DNA of 64,000 nucleotides from Moringa oleifera (Eukaryota > Streptophyta > Magnoliopsida > Brassicales > Moringaceae): positions 372,001 to 436,000 of the forward strand of contig JAJFZO010000863.1 in assembly GCA_021397835.1 (NCBI GenBank), given 5' to 3'. Of this stretch, positions 1-11,084 are shown piece after piece. Every line of letters begins with the position of its first letter. Within the stretch, counting starts at the first letter, position 1. Both the position numbers and the translations under genes were made by a program. The notes below the pieces were generated by a model that saw nothing but the letters and a program-made list of their open reading frames with translations, made no database searches and had not been told where the DNA came from.

Positions 1-51
1 GTATAATCTTTTCTCTTGATGATTTTTTTGGTCTAATTAATTAAAATTTCT

Positions 52-92
52 TCTCTCTCTCTCTATGTGTGTGTGTGTATATATATATATAT
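52..92. repeat. compound (CT)n(GT)n(AT)n microsatellite
   Basis: Consecutive CT, GT and AT dinucleotide runs are read directly. They lie in the intron left of the first visible bHLH exon. No function is implied. Confidence 0.9.
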
Positions 93-213
93 GTAGTACG
101 TATCTGTGATCCATCCTTATGTAGACCTGCATGAGATGATATCTTTTCCTGGGTTTTCAACTTTTGTAACCAAAGATCGGCGAGCTAGCTTCTGACTTGG
201 TGATTGGTTTCAG

Positions 214-1679
214 GGGTGGATTATCGGGGGATGAAGATCACAAATTAGGTTTGAATCATTTTCAGCCAAAAAGGTTGGAAAATTGGGAAGAGCAGCTCCT
301 AAATTCATCTCCAAGGGTCCCTGTTGTTGATGTAAAGCAAGAAGTACCGCAAAACAGGAACCTTTACGGTCACGGAGATGAAGATCAATTTCAAGGTCCT
401 AGGACTGGTTGGCCACAGATCATACCAGTCTCTTCTCCCAGGTCCTGTGTCACTAGCTTGAGCAATAACATACTGGATTTCTCTTACAGCAAGGCAGACG
501 GAAGCACTAGCCAACAAACAGATCATTCATCAGAGGTAAGAAAGAGAAAAACCCATGAACCATTACCTTTGTCTTTGTGTCGAGAATATTTCGTTTGTAA
601 AGTTGAGGTTATATACTATGAATATATTAGTGTGTATATATATGAATATACGTAACCTTTTGATTTCTTCTTTTCTCTGTGCACTTTTTTCTAGGGTAAT
701 AGCACAGCCACTGGTGCGGCGTGCAAGAAGGCTAGGGTTCAGCCCGCTCCAAGCCAACCACCTCTGAAGGTAACTTAATTACATAGAATCTCTCTCTCTT
801 GCGCGCGCTCGCATGCGCACAAACAGACACGCAAACACACTAGCTCACTTGCTCTCCCTCTTGGTATTGTATGTGTGTGTGTGTTTCTGTGTAGAATGTT
901 CTGTCTTTCTTGATTGTCTATTTCTTCAACTATGTGTTATTCTCATGAGCTACTTACCATTTATTAAAAGGAAGGAACAAAATAGAAAAAAAAAATTATG
1001 TTCTGATTTTTATGTGCAAATGTATGTGATGAATCAGGTGCGAAAAGAAAAGCTAGGTGATAGAATAACAGCCCTCCACCAGCTAGTTTCCCCATTTGGA
1101 AAGGTAAAGCCGAAAACACTCCATTTCTAAGTGAAGTATACAGAGAGAATAAAAGAGGAAGGAAGTGTTTTATTGAATGCTAAAACCCATAAAGAGCTGT
1201 ATCTGTCTGTGTGGCCTATTTATTTTATCGTTTATGATGAGTACACTGATCAAGGCCAGCCTTCCTATTCCTTCTTTATCTTTTATCATCTTGGTCTTTC
1301 TCTTTTAACGCTAAAGAAGAGCCAGAAAGGTGACTTGGGGTTGGTCTTTTGCAGACTGACACAGCTTCTGTCTTGTTAGAAGCTATTGGGTATATCAGAT
1401 TCCTTCAGGGTCAAATTGAGGTGATGTTACTACTTCCCACATGTATTAAGGCAACTCAGTATAAATCAGTGAGAGCATGCACTTAAAGCTTCAATTATTA
1501 TAAGCTTTTCTGCAACATTCTCTTTTAAGTTAAGGAAGTAGTAAAAAAATATGCTCTCTCTTTTTCCCCACTTTGAATGCAGGCTCTGAGCTCTCCTTAC
1601 TTGGGCACTAACATCAGAAATCAACAGTCCGTAAGTTCTGATACTGATACATGCCCAATGTTTATTCTCATCTCCCAAT

Positions 1680-1720
<41 letters not shown>

Positions 1721-2453
1721 CGAATCAAATTGATGGAAAAAAATCTTTTTATTGTTTAGGGTCAAGGAGAAAGGAGTGGAGTGTTTCCTGAAGACCCAGG
1801 TCAGGTATGCTTTATTGGATCCATCACTTGCCTTAAAAGCCAAATGGGGATGGCTTGTGTGTGGAAAAGCATCATTAACTATCTGTACAAAGCATTGAAA
1901 GAGCAAAGTTCTAATTAGCTTTGTTACACTTTTTAGATATATGAAAGCTGATTAATAAAAAGCACATATAATTAACTTAGCGAATGCTTCAAACTAGCCA
2001 GTTGGGCATTCATCAAAAGACGAAAGAGAAGAAAAAGATGAAAAAATGGTAATGCTTTTTTTTTTTCTCTTTTTCTCTTTTCATATTTTAGTTGTTGAAT
2101 GACACCTGCTTGAAAAGAAAAGGAGCTAGTAACCAGGTGCACTTTCTCTCTATCTCGCATTTGACTCATTGTTGATTATCATCAAGTTCATTATCATTTG
2201 TGTTGTTATAATTATTATTATTTGGAACACTGACAAGCTAGACCCTTTCTCCTTTTGATCTTTTCTTTATCATCTGAAAACTGAATCATACACTCAAATT
2301 TTTTCTGATGGATGAAATCAGGAAAATCATCAGGAGAAGCCTAAAGACCTAAGGAGCAGAGGGCTGTGCTTGGTTCCTGTGACTTGCACACAGCAGGTGG
2401 GCAGTGAGAATGGAGCTGATTACTGGGCACCAGCTTTCGGTGGAGGCTTTTGA
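214..2453 (+). CDS. bHLH68: bHLH68-type transcription factor, 5' partial
   Basis: Nuclear bHLH transcription factor of the bHLH68/110/123/133 group. Visible exons are 214-535, 695-769, 1038-1103, 1355-1420, 1583-1630, 1760-1804, 2092-2136 and 2322-2453; all have AG/GT borders and the phases join. The first exon begins with the last base of a Gly codon (the LLLGG-L junction typical of the family), so exon 1 with the ATG lies left of the window. The visible part is about 265 residues. The HLH is split over 1038-1420: a basic stretch [11 protein letters not shown], helix 1 [11 protein letters not shown], then [18 protein letters not shown] as loop and helix 2. The tail has the family blocks [20 protein letters not shown] and ADYWAPAFG. 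The basic region lacks the usual His-Glu-Arg spacing, so binding to a standard E-box is uncertain (inference). Intron 6 carries a (CT)18 repeat. The subfamily is certain; the exact orthologue is less so. Confidence 0.93.
1681..1716. repeat. (CT)18 microsatellite in bHLH intron
   Basis: Eighteen CT units inside the intron between exons 1583-1630 and 1760-1804, close to the polypyrimidine tract of the next acceptor. Likely length-polymorphic. Confidence 0.92.
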
Positions 2454-4262
2454 GATTATGTGATCTCTTCTATATCATGATCAGGCAACACATTTTGCTT
2501 GGCTGCAGCAGCTGTGTTGTAGCTTTTCATAGAATGATATAACATCATGAGCAGTCAGGCTGCTGCAACACAAGGCTGGTTGCTCATGATGCTATGCCCC
2601 TTCTCATATTACTTCTAGCTACTACTGTTTAATTTAGTATAAGCTGGCTAGCTTGTCTGCTATCGTTTCTCCTTCATTTGAAGCTAGCTACCATATAGAG
2701 CTTATTAATCGATGTATCTGAATATTAAAATTAATAGCATTTCCTGGATGGATGTGAAAATTAATTAAAATGCTAGCTTAATTATTATGGGGGAGTTGAA
2801 TCATTTTCTTCTTTTATTTATACCAAGAAAGAATGATCACCCCCTTATAAAATTCAAGCCCCTTCTCTCCTTTATTTTAGTAATTCGTTGTTGCATCTAT
2901 CATTTTGTATTCTTACTTCTCTTGTAGCTTATATTATGGCTTAAATTCCATCAGATATTGTTTAATTAACGCAATTTACTTAGCAGAAAAAAATGACATT
3001 ATTTTTTCTACAACATTATATTTTGTAGCTACCCGGGTTCTCTCTTTAATCTTGTCTTGCTTAATTAGTGGTCCGGCTGGGCATAGAAGATTTTGAAATT
3101 AATTAAATTAATTGGAAGAAGGAAACCCTAGGTCACATGATGATTGATTGATATGGATGAATGATTCAAGGTTGAAAAGGAAGCTTGAATAAAACAACAG
3201 CAGAGTCTTATACATATATGTTACATGACATGTGAGCTTTATATACAATACAGTGTATTAAAAAACATATATGCAGAGAGAGAGAGAGAGAGAGGAAGGA
3301 TTTGAACATTCGTCTGTTTGCTGCTTGTTAAAGGGAACTTTCCAAGGAGCAGTCATCATAGCAATCCATATTTGCTGTTTGGCCATATCTCTCTCTCTCT
3401 CACAAGAAAAGCTTCGGACACCAGCGGCTCATCCGAATATGCCCTTCGGACATGGGACCCCATATTTTTCGGGCTACCTACTTTATGCCTTTCCACTCGT
3501 GACATGGGGCCCGCCCACTCCAGCCCTCATGTGCCTGCCACGTGGGCCACATTCGTATGCATGACGCTTCTCTTGCATCAATTCAAGCAAACTCCTGTTG
3601 CCCTAATCCTGATTCTGGTCTTAAGAGGCTTTGCAACCCCATTGCCCATTAATTACAAGGTTGATTATAAGATAAGATATATGGTTTATTCATATATAAT
3701 TTGGGCAGTATGTGTTTAAGTTGTTTAGGGTCAGTTTTGATGTAACCAAGTGATTGATTTACACAAAAAGAGAAAATGTCAAAATTGGATGGGACATCTT
3801 TTTTTTCTTTTCTGATGTTCCTTAGTAATGGTGCTTACTCAATTAGTAGATTAGACTTTCATGAACCAACACAACATATTCCAAATCATGTTAAAGTGGA
3901 TGCTATACAAATTATTCCATTTCTTTTATCTTTAGTCTCTTGGAGCTTTTCTCTGCTTCTTAAACAACAAATTAAGACTTCACATCATTGTGGGGGAAAT
4001 TAATGAAATTAAAATTTTATTAGCATATTATTATTAATTTAATCTTAATTATTTAATAAAATTTAATTAATTATGAGCTTATGCAATGTGAGAAATTATT
4101 AAATGCATATTTATAAATTTATTAATAATAATGTTAATAAATTATTTAAAATCATAATTTTAAAAGATAAATTAAAATATTAACTAAATTATTATAGTTA
4201 ATTATAAAAATTATAGTATGCAAATTTATTAAAACAATTATCAAAAAATGCTAATTTAATTG
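2454..4262. other. 3' UTR and intergenic DNA
   Basis: bHLH 3' UTR followed by AT-rich DNA. Between about 3300 and 3660 there is a less AT-rich patch with an (AG)n run (3275-3294), a (CT)n run near 3390, a CCACGTGG palindrome near 3539 and two overlapping open frames (97 and 133 codons) that match no family I know. I annotate no gene here. Confidence 0.5.
2543..2591 (+). promoter_or_regulatory. 16-bp hairpin in bHLH 3' UTR
   Basis: Arm 2543-2558 (CATCATGAGCAGTCAG) pairs with 2576-2591 (CTGGTTGCTCATGATG): 14 Watson-Crick pairs and two G-U wobbles, with no bulge and a 17-nt loop. It lies 90 bp after the stop codon. The loop segment GCTGCAACACA (2562-2572) can instead pair with TGTGTTGTAGC at 2513-2523, so two folds compete. 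Function is unknown. Confidence 0.6.
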
Positions 4263-5066
4263 TTATTTATCATAATAACACATATGATTAAATAAATATA
4301 ATAAATAACTTATAGCTTCTGAGTTTGACAGCATGGGTACATTGAAGTGTTTAGAGACTAAAGTTAGAAACATGCCATAAGGAAGAGCCAAATTACTATT
4401 TTCTACGGTTTGAATCATGTGTCTAACCATAATGTAAGGGAGATTACATGGCAAGCCCTTAAAAACCTTATTAAGTATGTAAGTGTCAATAAAAGACACA
4501 TCATCTTCATGTCCGTGTCGAGGGAGAAAAATGTATCCTATGACTTGGTGTAGAACTCTAGCTAAGATTCTAAGTTGATTACTTACAACCTTGGTTTTGG
4601 TGGGCCTATGAACATAAAGACTAGCTAAAGCCCTTCTATGGTCAAATTCATCTACCATAGGGCTTACCTAGATGTCATGGACCAAAGGCCCTTCACAAGG
4701 TATACCTAAGATGTCTCCTAGTTTTTTGAAGGAGAATTTGATCTTAGTTTTCCCTATTCAATTAGAGATGGTTGTTTTATCTGGTGAAAATCTCATTTTA
4801 GCATAGAAAACTCTAACTAACAATGGATAAGTAACTTCATTAACTAAGCAAATTGGTCCCAAACCTAGGCTAAGAAATGCTAAGAAATCAATATTTTTTC
4901 TTACTTGAATACTTCGTGACTTAATGTCTACTTCAAATTTGTTCCTACATGCCTCATTCCTAATAAGATGAGACTCATTATACCTTGATGTAGAGCTTTG
5001 CCCTCTTCTAGCCTCTTCGGTCGCTTTTTTCTTGTTGTGACCACCATAAGTCTTGAATTTGGTCAT
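4263..5066 (-). pseudogene. plant transposon-associated protein (PF20167-like), broken
   Basis: One minus-strand frame from the ATG at 5066 to 4263 is interrupted by two in-frame stops, TGA at 4758-4760 and TAG at 4668-4670. With these ignored the frame is continuous. The block after the second stop (ARVLHQVIGYIFLPRHGHED, then a VSFID...LPYIMVRHM stretch and LPYGMFLT) resembles the conserved core of the 'putative plant transposon protein' family. The N-terminal part has the RNKFEVD and FLSLGLG pattern of such ORFs. The protein is usually found inside plant retroelement-derived loci; its biochemical role is not established. No LTRs or TIRs were found around it. Confidence 0.6.
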
Positions 5067-5549
5067 GGAGAGTAATATGGGTAAGAGATTTTAAAGAAGA
5101 CCTCAAAAATAAAACAAGACTTAGGTGTCTAAGGCTTGAATTTGGCCAAGATTTCGGCTTAGGCATGAAGAAAGGCAATTAAGGGTAAGAATGCAGCTAG
5201 GGTTTCAGAGAATCTTAGAGAGATTAGGTCAAAAATGAGGGGAAAGGTTTTATACTCCAATGGACTAGTAGTATCGGTGGAGATTATGCCCAGATTAGTA
5301 CCACCGAAACATACCAATATAGCCGATTCCTTCATTACATAAATGGTGTCACCTCATCCTTGCTTATTTCTTTGCTTTAGTCAAAATTTAAAATATTTTC
5401 TTCCAATTTTATGTGATTTAAAAACCAATGAAACTTCATATATACTTAGACTACTTAATACATATGCAAGAAAATGTAAGAACATGAGCTTAAGTAAAAC
5501 AACCACACATGGGTCATACAGTTGTGTTTGAATTAATAAAAAGTAAATT

Positions 5550-7275
5550 TTAGCTATCTATTAGACTTTTCATTCCAAGTTCTCTTCTTATCTTTATGAA
5601 TTTATCCTCATTTAGCGGTTTTATGAATATATCTTCCAACTTGTCATCTATAGTAGCAAATTTTAGTATTACATCTTCTTTTTGCACATGATCATGTAAG
5701 AAGTCGTGCCTAATTTCTATGTGCTTAATACGTGACTGTTGGACAGGGTTTTTCGATATATTAATGGCACTAATGTTATCACACCGAATAACGATGCATG
5801 TGTATGTCAAGTTATAGTCTCCTAAGGTTTGTTTCATTTGAAGGGTTTAAGCATAGTTATTGGCTATTGCAATATACTCTACTTCAGCTTTCTTTAATTT
5901 ATAAACATGACTATGATGCTCATAACTTTTAAATCCAAGAGGTTGTTCTACACAGATTCTTCCATGATACATCTATTTAAGAAAGCACTCTTTACATCTA
6001 TTTGAAAGAGTTTAAAGTCCATGAAGGAAGTATAAGCACGCAACAACCTAATACTCTTTAAACTAGCCACTAATGCAAATATTTCTTCATAATCTATTTC
6101 TTTCTCTTGATTGTATCCTTGTGCAATTAGTCTAGCTTTATTTCTAAAAATGTGCCCTAATTCATCCATTTTATTTTTATAAACCCATTGAGTTCTCATA
6201 ACAGATGGATCATTAGGACTTGAAATAAGTTCTTACACTTGATTCCACTCAAATTGGTTTAATTCTTCTTTCATAGACATTATCCAAAACTCATTTACCT
6301 TAAACTTTTTGATGGTTTTTAGTTCTATTTGAGGCACAAAGGTAATGTTACGACACTTTTCCTTATAGGAGGCTCCAATCATTCTTTCTCGAGATGGACT
6401 ACCTATAATTTGTTCTAAGGGATGGTCTCTAGCAATTCTCCATTCTCTGGATAGGTTATGATTGGTATCATTAGAGATATATTCTTTAATTACAATTGGT
6501 CTTTCTATATCACATTCCTTAGGTTCTTTGGAAATATCAACTTTTTCTACTTTCTTAGTTATCTTTAATGGTCTATCATTAACTTTCTTATTTTGTTCTA
6601 AAATTTATTGCTCGTCAAATAATACATGAACTGTTTCTTCAAAAGTCGTGGAGCTCTTGTTCTAGACCTTATAGGCTTTGTTAGCAATAGAGTACTTTAG
6701 GAAGATTCCTACATTATTTTTTAAGTCAAATTTTCTTAATTTGTTATTTCTGTTTAAGATGAAGCATTTACATTCAAACACTATAAAATAACTAATATTG
6801 GGAACTCTAACCTTTTGTAACTCTATGAATTTTTTTTTAATCTTAGATCTAACTAGAACTCTATTCATTACATAGCAAGCAATGTTTTCTGCTTCTACCC
6901 AAAAGTACTTAGGTAAGTTATTCTCATTAATCATGGTTCTAACCATTTTTTGGATAGATCAATTCTTTTTTTTTTCTACAATTCCATTTTGTTGTGATGT
7001 TCTAGAAATGGAGAAGTTATGATTATAATCTTTTTAATCACAATGACTCTTAAGCTCAACACTATCAAATTCTCTATCATGGTCACTTCTAACATTTACT
7101 ATAGTACTCCCCTTTTCATTTTTTACCCTTTCTGAGAACTTATGAAAGCCTCTGATGTCTCATCTTTATGTCTTAAGAATAATGCCTAAGTGAACCTAGA
7201 GTAGTTGTTAACTATTACAAATGCATAGTATTCTTATTTCACAGTTTTTGGTTGCCCAACCTTTGCTATAATGCT
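5550..7275 (-). mobile_element. Ty1/copia fragment A (integrase-RT-RNase H), internally deleted
   Basis: On the minus strand, from high to low coordinates: end of the integrase core (near 7270-7000, with SDHDREFDS and QQNGIVE), integrase C-terminus (6946-6662, NENNLPKYFWVEAENIACYV), start of the reverse transcriptase (6199-5948, ARLIAQGYNQEKEIDYEEIF then FQIDVKSAFLN), and RNase H (5837-5550, with IEIRHDFLHDHV and IKPLNEDKF). The YVDD catalytic region is missing: near 5886 the RT text VYKLKKA joins directly to RNase H text EVEYIAIA. Several stops and frameshifts. Gag and both LTRs are absent. Not autonomous. Confidence 0.85.
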
Positions 7276-7279
7276 CACT

Positions 7280-9660
7280 GCATAATGAACCAAGTTTGCT
7301 CCTCATTCTCGCTTGTATGTATTTCTTGGTTATCCCTTAGGGTGAAAAGCGACAAGCTCTATTACATCCAAAACCAATAGATGTTTATTTTCACTAATGT
7401 TATTTTTCATAAAAAAGGTGGTTTCCTTTCATAAGAATGTTCATATCAAGGACTTGATTGACTACTTTTTAGATCTTGTGTTACCAGTTTCTTTTCACTC
7501 TAATCTTCTTTGGGATAATCAATGTAGAAACCCATATCTCAAATCATTTTGCTTAGTTACTAGTTCTTGCACTTTGAATGTTGATCTTGTCCTTAAGCAA
7601 TTAATTAAACCTCTAGCAAACTGTGTTTGTGGTCTCCCAATCATAAGTCTTAGATGAACAACTCGAGTCTTTAAACCCTTCTTATTATTTTTTGGATTAT
7701 CATTGTGCAAATTTAACTCAAGCTTCTAGTTCCTTCTACCACATATTTATTAGATTAGGTACTGCAGATTCCCTTTCTGCCACATATCCATTACACTAGG
7801 TACTCCTATATGATTTCCTATTTGCATTATATAAGAATTTTATTCTTTATATATCTACTAACTACGAGGCATAATTTTATCGTCAACTAATCTATTATCT
7901 AGAATGTTGAATAGCCATGTAGATTAAACTTGAGGCTTGAAACTTAATAATCCCTAATTAGTGACTCATTTTTCTTTAGGTGCAAATATCGCTTAAATAC
8001 AAATGAGTTTTCAAAACCAAGTATAACTTAGATGGTTTAGTTAATAGGCATAAAACACATCTTATTACTAAAGGTTGTATGTAACAGGAAGGGTTAAACT
8101 TCCTTGAAATGTTTTCTCCAATTGCCAAACTTGTCATCATAAAGATGCCCTTGGAACTAGCTAGCATAAATAACAAGGATTTGATTTAACTAGACATCAG
8201 TAATGCCTTTTTCATTAGTGATCTTTTTAAGGAAATACATATGGATTTGCCTCCAAAGTATTCTATAAAATGAACCTTCAATTTCTAGGTCAAAAGCTGG
8301 TCTGCAAGTTACACAAGTCGATTTATGGCCTCAAACAGGCTTCTCATCAATTGTATTACAAGCTCTCCCATAGTTTGTTGTAATTTGATTTCACAACTTT
8401 CAAATCAGATTATTTCTTATTTACACGGGGTTATGGTGCTTATTTTATTACAATTTTGGACTATGTTGATGATATTAGAGTTGTTGTCCTTAATGCACAA
8501 CTTATTTAAGAGACTAAGCAATTTACACACTCTTGATTTAAACTTAAAGATTTGGGTCTTTTATGCTATTTCCTTGAACTAAAGATTGCATGATCTTCCC
8601 ATAGCATTATTCTTTCCTAATGTTATCATACTTTTTAACTCTTGGAAGGCTTTGGATTTTTTAGGTTGTAAACCAATTTTTTTGAATATCGATCTCAAAT
8701 TATCCTTCGTGCTTGTAATGATATTTCTTTCTTTAATTTATTTACCAATCGTAAACTGATTGAGCGTCTTCTATACTTCATTCTCATGAGGCTAGACATT
8801 ACCTTTTTTGTTCGCACCTTTAGTGTGTATGGTTTACTCTCGTGCTTCCCATCTTTAGGCAGCACAGCATTTGCTTCGCTACCTTAAGAAATCTTCAAGG
8901 TAGGGTCTCTGGTTTTCTTTAGCTCTTACTTTCTTTCAATTAAAGGCCTTCTTTAACTCTGATTAGGGCTGCTTGTCCAAATTTGTGTTGATCTATCACC
9001 AAATTTTCTATCTTCCTTGGTGATTCTTTGGTCTCATGGAAAACCAAGAAGTAATCCATTGTGCTGCTCAACTCCATTGAAGTGTAGTATCGAACCATGA
9101 CTAAAGTCACCAACAAAATTGTTTGGCTTCATCAGTTATTTGATGATCTTCAAGTCTATCTTTCTTTTAGCACTATTATTTTGTGATAATCATGTCGTGA
9201 TTCACATTGCTTCTAATCTTATCTTTTACGAACGCATTAAACATATAGAATTGTTATCACACTATATAAAATTTTATTCTTGCGAGCAACACAAATTTAT
9301 ACCAATTTTCTGATCTTATCAGTTTGCAGATGCTTCTACTAAACCTTTACCTTTTGATCTTTTCTTTCTAGTTTTTGTCCAAGATCATAGTGGAAGATAT
9401 TCACCATCCATTTTGAAGGGGGTATTGAGGCAAGTATTAGTTGTTTATTATTAATTAATTTATTAATTCATTAATTATATAGAATTAAGCTTCTGCATCA
9501 TTATATCATTAGTTGACTAGTTGTGTATAAAAAAGTTATTGTTTGTTCAGTGCATGGTTAAGAAAAAAAAATTCATGTTCACTTTGTCCACAATCTTCAT
9601 ATCAATCTTGCTTTCTTTATCATTTTGCCATGGCTAATCATCAACCAAATTCTAACATAT
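7280..9660 (+). mobile_element. Ty1/copia fragment B (integrase end, RT, RNase H, 3' LTR start)
   Basis: The plus strand reads, with many frameshifts: integrase end (KFAPHSRLYVFLGYPLG pattern at 7286-7335), linker (SFHKNVHIKDLIDYFLDLVL at 7425-7490), RT (from about 8000: FSPIAKLV, then KLHKSIYGLKQASH near 8300, and the catalytic YVDD at 8462-8473), RNase H (LLFCDNHVVIHIASN near 9175-9215, FADASTKPLPF near 9320) and the family end 'VQDHSGRYSPS'. A polypurine tract GAAGGGGG (9415-9422) precedes an LTR start at 9423. The LTR probably runs to about 9660, but its end is uncertain and no 5' copy is present. The 5' half of the element is missing. Confidence 0.85.
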
Positions 9661-11084
9661 TTTTGTTGTGCAAATGATATACCACAAGCCAACAAAGAGG
9701 AGCCAAGAAGCTACAAGAATTAGTCCTCCATAGTGGCTTGGCAAACATGTGCAGATCTCTAGATCCTAATCACCTTAATTTAAAACATGTTATTTTGCTA
9801 AATATCCTTTTCTTAATTTTAGATAACGACCATTACTCGAATCATCTGTTTATTTTTTTGTCTTGGGGGCTCTGAGTACTTAGTCTTGTTTGTAAGTTCT
9901 TAACTCTATTGAGTTCATCTTTTTTTTTTTTTTTTTTAATAACGAAAACCTGTGATGTTGGCTTATTGTTTTCATTTACATCTCTAACATTAATGCTTTC
10001 CCATGAAACCTTAGTGTTAGCGTTCCTTTTTGTTTGATACCAATGGAAAGCTCATTTAGACTTATCCACCTATTCAAGAGTAAAACTTCACGCTTTTATA
10101 TGGATATGCACAGCTCTTCATGACTAGATGAAGTATCTTATGGCAAAATGTCCAATATTCTGTTTTGCAAGATATTAATCTTACATACTTACAAATAAAA
10201 CTATTGTTCACAAAATTAATTTTAAAAATTTTAAAAATAAAAATCTCAAAAAACTTTAATATTGATCTTATGTAACCAAATTAAATTTTCGTGTTTAAAA
10301 AGTAATAAATTAAATATTAATTTATTATTTTAGATTAAATTAAATTTTATCAAAAAATAAAAAATTAAGAATATTTAAATTAAAGATTTTATACATTAAA
10401 TTTTATATAATAAAAAATATTCAAATTATCATCACAAAAAATTTTAAAATTTTTTGAGTATTGAAAATTTATAGATTAAAATTTTTTAAAAATTATAAAA
10501 ATAAAAATTACATCAAAATTTATTCAAATTTTAAAAAATAAATCTAAAATAAAATCAATAATTTATTTAAATTATTTTGAAGTATTTTAATAAAAAAATA
10601 TTTTTATTTTTTGCAATTATTTAAATTAAAATCAAATTTAAATTAAATTAGTAAATTAATACATAATTTATTATTTTTAAATACAAAAATTTAATTAGTA
10701 ATATAAATAAATTTTAAAAATTTATGTAACTTTTTAAAACAATTATTTTATCTTGCATTTTACCCTTTCACATATAAATGGTTAGGTTTATAGAATATAC
10801 TATGTCGGTTGGATTGTTTATGTTGTCAGCATGGACATGACTCAGTTAACTTGAGTGTGTCTTGCAATACCAAGTCACCTTTTCCTAGCTAAAATACACA
10901 ATTCTGTCTTTTGCATAGTCATTTGTAAATATCCAGAGGTGACGACGCACTGCACTTGGATCTGTCTGATGCAATTCCTCACAGTTCTTATTCCTGTTTG
11001 ATTTTAAAAAAAAAATCCTAAAGGCTACGTAATCTAAGAATTTGGGGCTGTGTGGTAAGGTTGAATTTGGTGTAGCACAGACAG
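9661..11084. other. intergenic, very AT-rich
   Basis: No coding sequence recognised. 10180-10740 is an A/T-homopolymer-rich block. The promoter of the isochorismatase-like gene should lie in the last few hundred bases; no clear TATA assignment was made. Confidence 0.5.

Noticed and set aside
3318..3719. 133-codon open frame
   Set aside because: No recognisable domain, no splice context, and a second frame of similar length overlaps it; kept only as an observation.
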